Shown: positions 63,439 to 64,000 of the stretch, piece by piece
Layout: every line of letters starts with the position of its first letter
Numbering within the stretch: the first letter of the stretch is position 1
DNA from: Collimonas sp. PA-H2
GTDB taxonomy: Bacteria; Pseudomonadota; Gammaproteobacteria; Burkholderiales; Burkholderiaceae_D
Direction: 5' to 3'
NCBI RefSeq assembly: GCF_002564105.1
Contig: NZ_PDBX01000001.1
Span: 3,906,001 to 3,970,000, forward strand
Length of the DNA: 64,000 bases
Made by a program: the position numbers and the translations under genes
Notes under the pieces: model-generated
What the model saw: only the letters and a program-made list of their open reading frames with translations
Database searches by the model: none
Told to the model about the DNA's origin: nothing

Positions 63439-64000
63439 GGCAGCAATCTGTTAAGGGTTGGCTTGAGCCAGAATTTCTTCAGCGAGAAGCGGCTGGTGCT
63501 GAGTTCAAGCACATGGCTGCTGTCGGTAATGATCAGGGACAGGCTATCCAGCTGCCCTTGTTGCATGGCTTGCAGCAAGGGCGCGAACCAGGCGCTTTCC
63601 AGGATTTGCAGCTGCTCCAGCCAGCTCGACCATTCGCCGGTAAGGGCCGGCTGGATCAGCGGGTCCAGCGTCAGCAGGCCTTTTTCAGGTTTGGCGGCGA
63701 TCACATCGGCTGCGCCGGTATTGGCGTGGGCAGCCCTGGCATACTGGCCGAGACCGCTGAAGCCGTCTGGCAGATTGAATACTTCGCGCTGGCCGGCGCT
63801 TGAGGCCGTGGCCGGCGAGCCGCCCCACAGCCACAAGGAGTTGACCGCCTGTTTGCCCTGCATCTGGCGGCGCTCGTTCAACGGATGGGCAAACCACAGC
63901 ATCTGCACTTCATTCTGCAGCTTGCGCCAGTCGCGGGCGCCGTCGCCGTGCGGCATCCAGATATCGATGTTGTGCCCGCAGGTGGCGTCCGGCGTCGAGG
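63435..64000 (-). CDS. Conserved beta-proteobacterial protein upstream of recJ (5' end outside window)
   Basis: 189 codons are visible and the frame is open to the window edge (DATCGHNIDIWMPHGDG...), so the start lies beyond 64000. The product contains NEVQMLWFAHPLNERR and NSLWLWGGS. It resembles proteins that beta-proteobacterial genomes carry next to recJ, sometimes labelled phosphoglycerate mutase-like or RpfE-type regulatory protein, though no catalytic motif is evident in this part. Its stop overlaps the recJ start, implying co-translation. Confidence 0.7.
   Translation of the reverse strand, partial: STPDATCGHNIDIWMPHGDGARDWRKLQNEVQMLWFAHPLNERRQMQGKQAVNSLWLWGGSPATASSAGQREVFNLPDGFSGLGQYARAAHANTGAADVIAAKPEKGLLTLDPLIQPALTGEWSSWLEQLQILESAWFAPLLQAMQQGQLDSLSLIITDSSHVLELSTSRFSLKKFWLKPTLNRLLP

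Overview
The window is a stretch of chromosome from a beta-proteobacterium of order Burkholderiales, most likely family Oxalobacteraceae (Collimonas, Janthinobacterium or Herbaspirillum-like). That placement is inferred from the isc operon composition, two short Burkholderiales-type porins, the GcvA-like LysR regulators, and the lysS, prfB and recJ proteins. Most of the window is GC-rich. The stretch from about 21.4 to 26.0 kb is clearly AT-rich and looks like an accessory island.

Layout. 0.2-4.0 kb: two secreted phosphoesterases of the phospholipase C/acid phosphatase superfamily. 4.2-20.4 kb: a large catabolic locus. A LysR gene points away from a polyamine-type ABC importer, a polar amino-acid ABC importer, an AruI-like thiamine-diphosphate decarboxylase, an aldehyde dehydrogenase, a porin, an ABC ATPase, a GabD-like succinate-semialdehyde dehydrogenase and a class III aminotransferase. 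Together these could import a basic amino acid or guanidino/amine compound and feed it to succinate. 20.5-21.3 kb: an MgtC/SapB membrane protein. 21.5-27.0 kb: the island, with a large HEPN-like protein, a DUF5343 gene overlapping a Swt1-type HEPN gene, a DUF6037-like gene, an HTH-nucleotidyltransferase/HEPN pair behind a 38-bp palindrome, and a roughly 90-bp repeat family. It ends at tRNA-Asn.

27.3-31.9 kb: aromatic aminotransferase, uvrB and a divergent uracil-DNA glycosylase homologue. 31.9-39.6 kb: a TetR regulator, then iscR-iscS-iscU-iscA-hscB-(LysE family)-hscA-fdx-iscX with a good IscR site at the promoter. 39.6-41.6 kb: a glycine-zipper envelope protein and a second porin. 41.9-47.4 kb: a LysR gene convergent with a gabD-proX-proW-proV-like cluster. 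47.6-55.7 kb: an aldo/keto reductase, a formaldehyde-activating-enzyme homologue, an AldA-like dehydrogenase, an MFS carrier, an enolase-superfamily dehydratase, a GMC oxidoreductase and an SDR, which look like a sugar-acid or alcohol/aldehyde pathway. 55.9-64 kb: lysS, prfB with its programmed frameshift, a lipoprotein, an orphan HTH protein, a broken DJ-1/PfpI gene, a GlxA-like AraC regulator, recJ and the 3' part of a further gene.

Three genes (large HEPN, DUF5343, DJ-1/PfpI) each appear to lack exactly one base within a homopolymer run. This is either real gene inactivation or phase variation, or sequence error, and it should be settled before those genes are interpreted.
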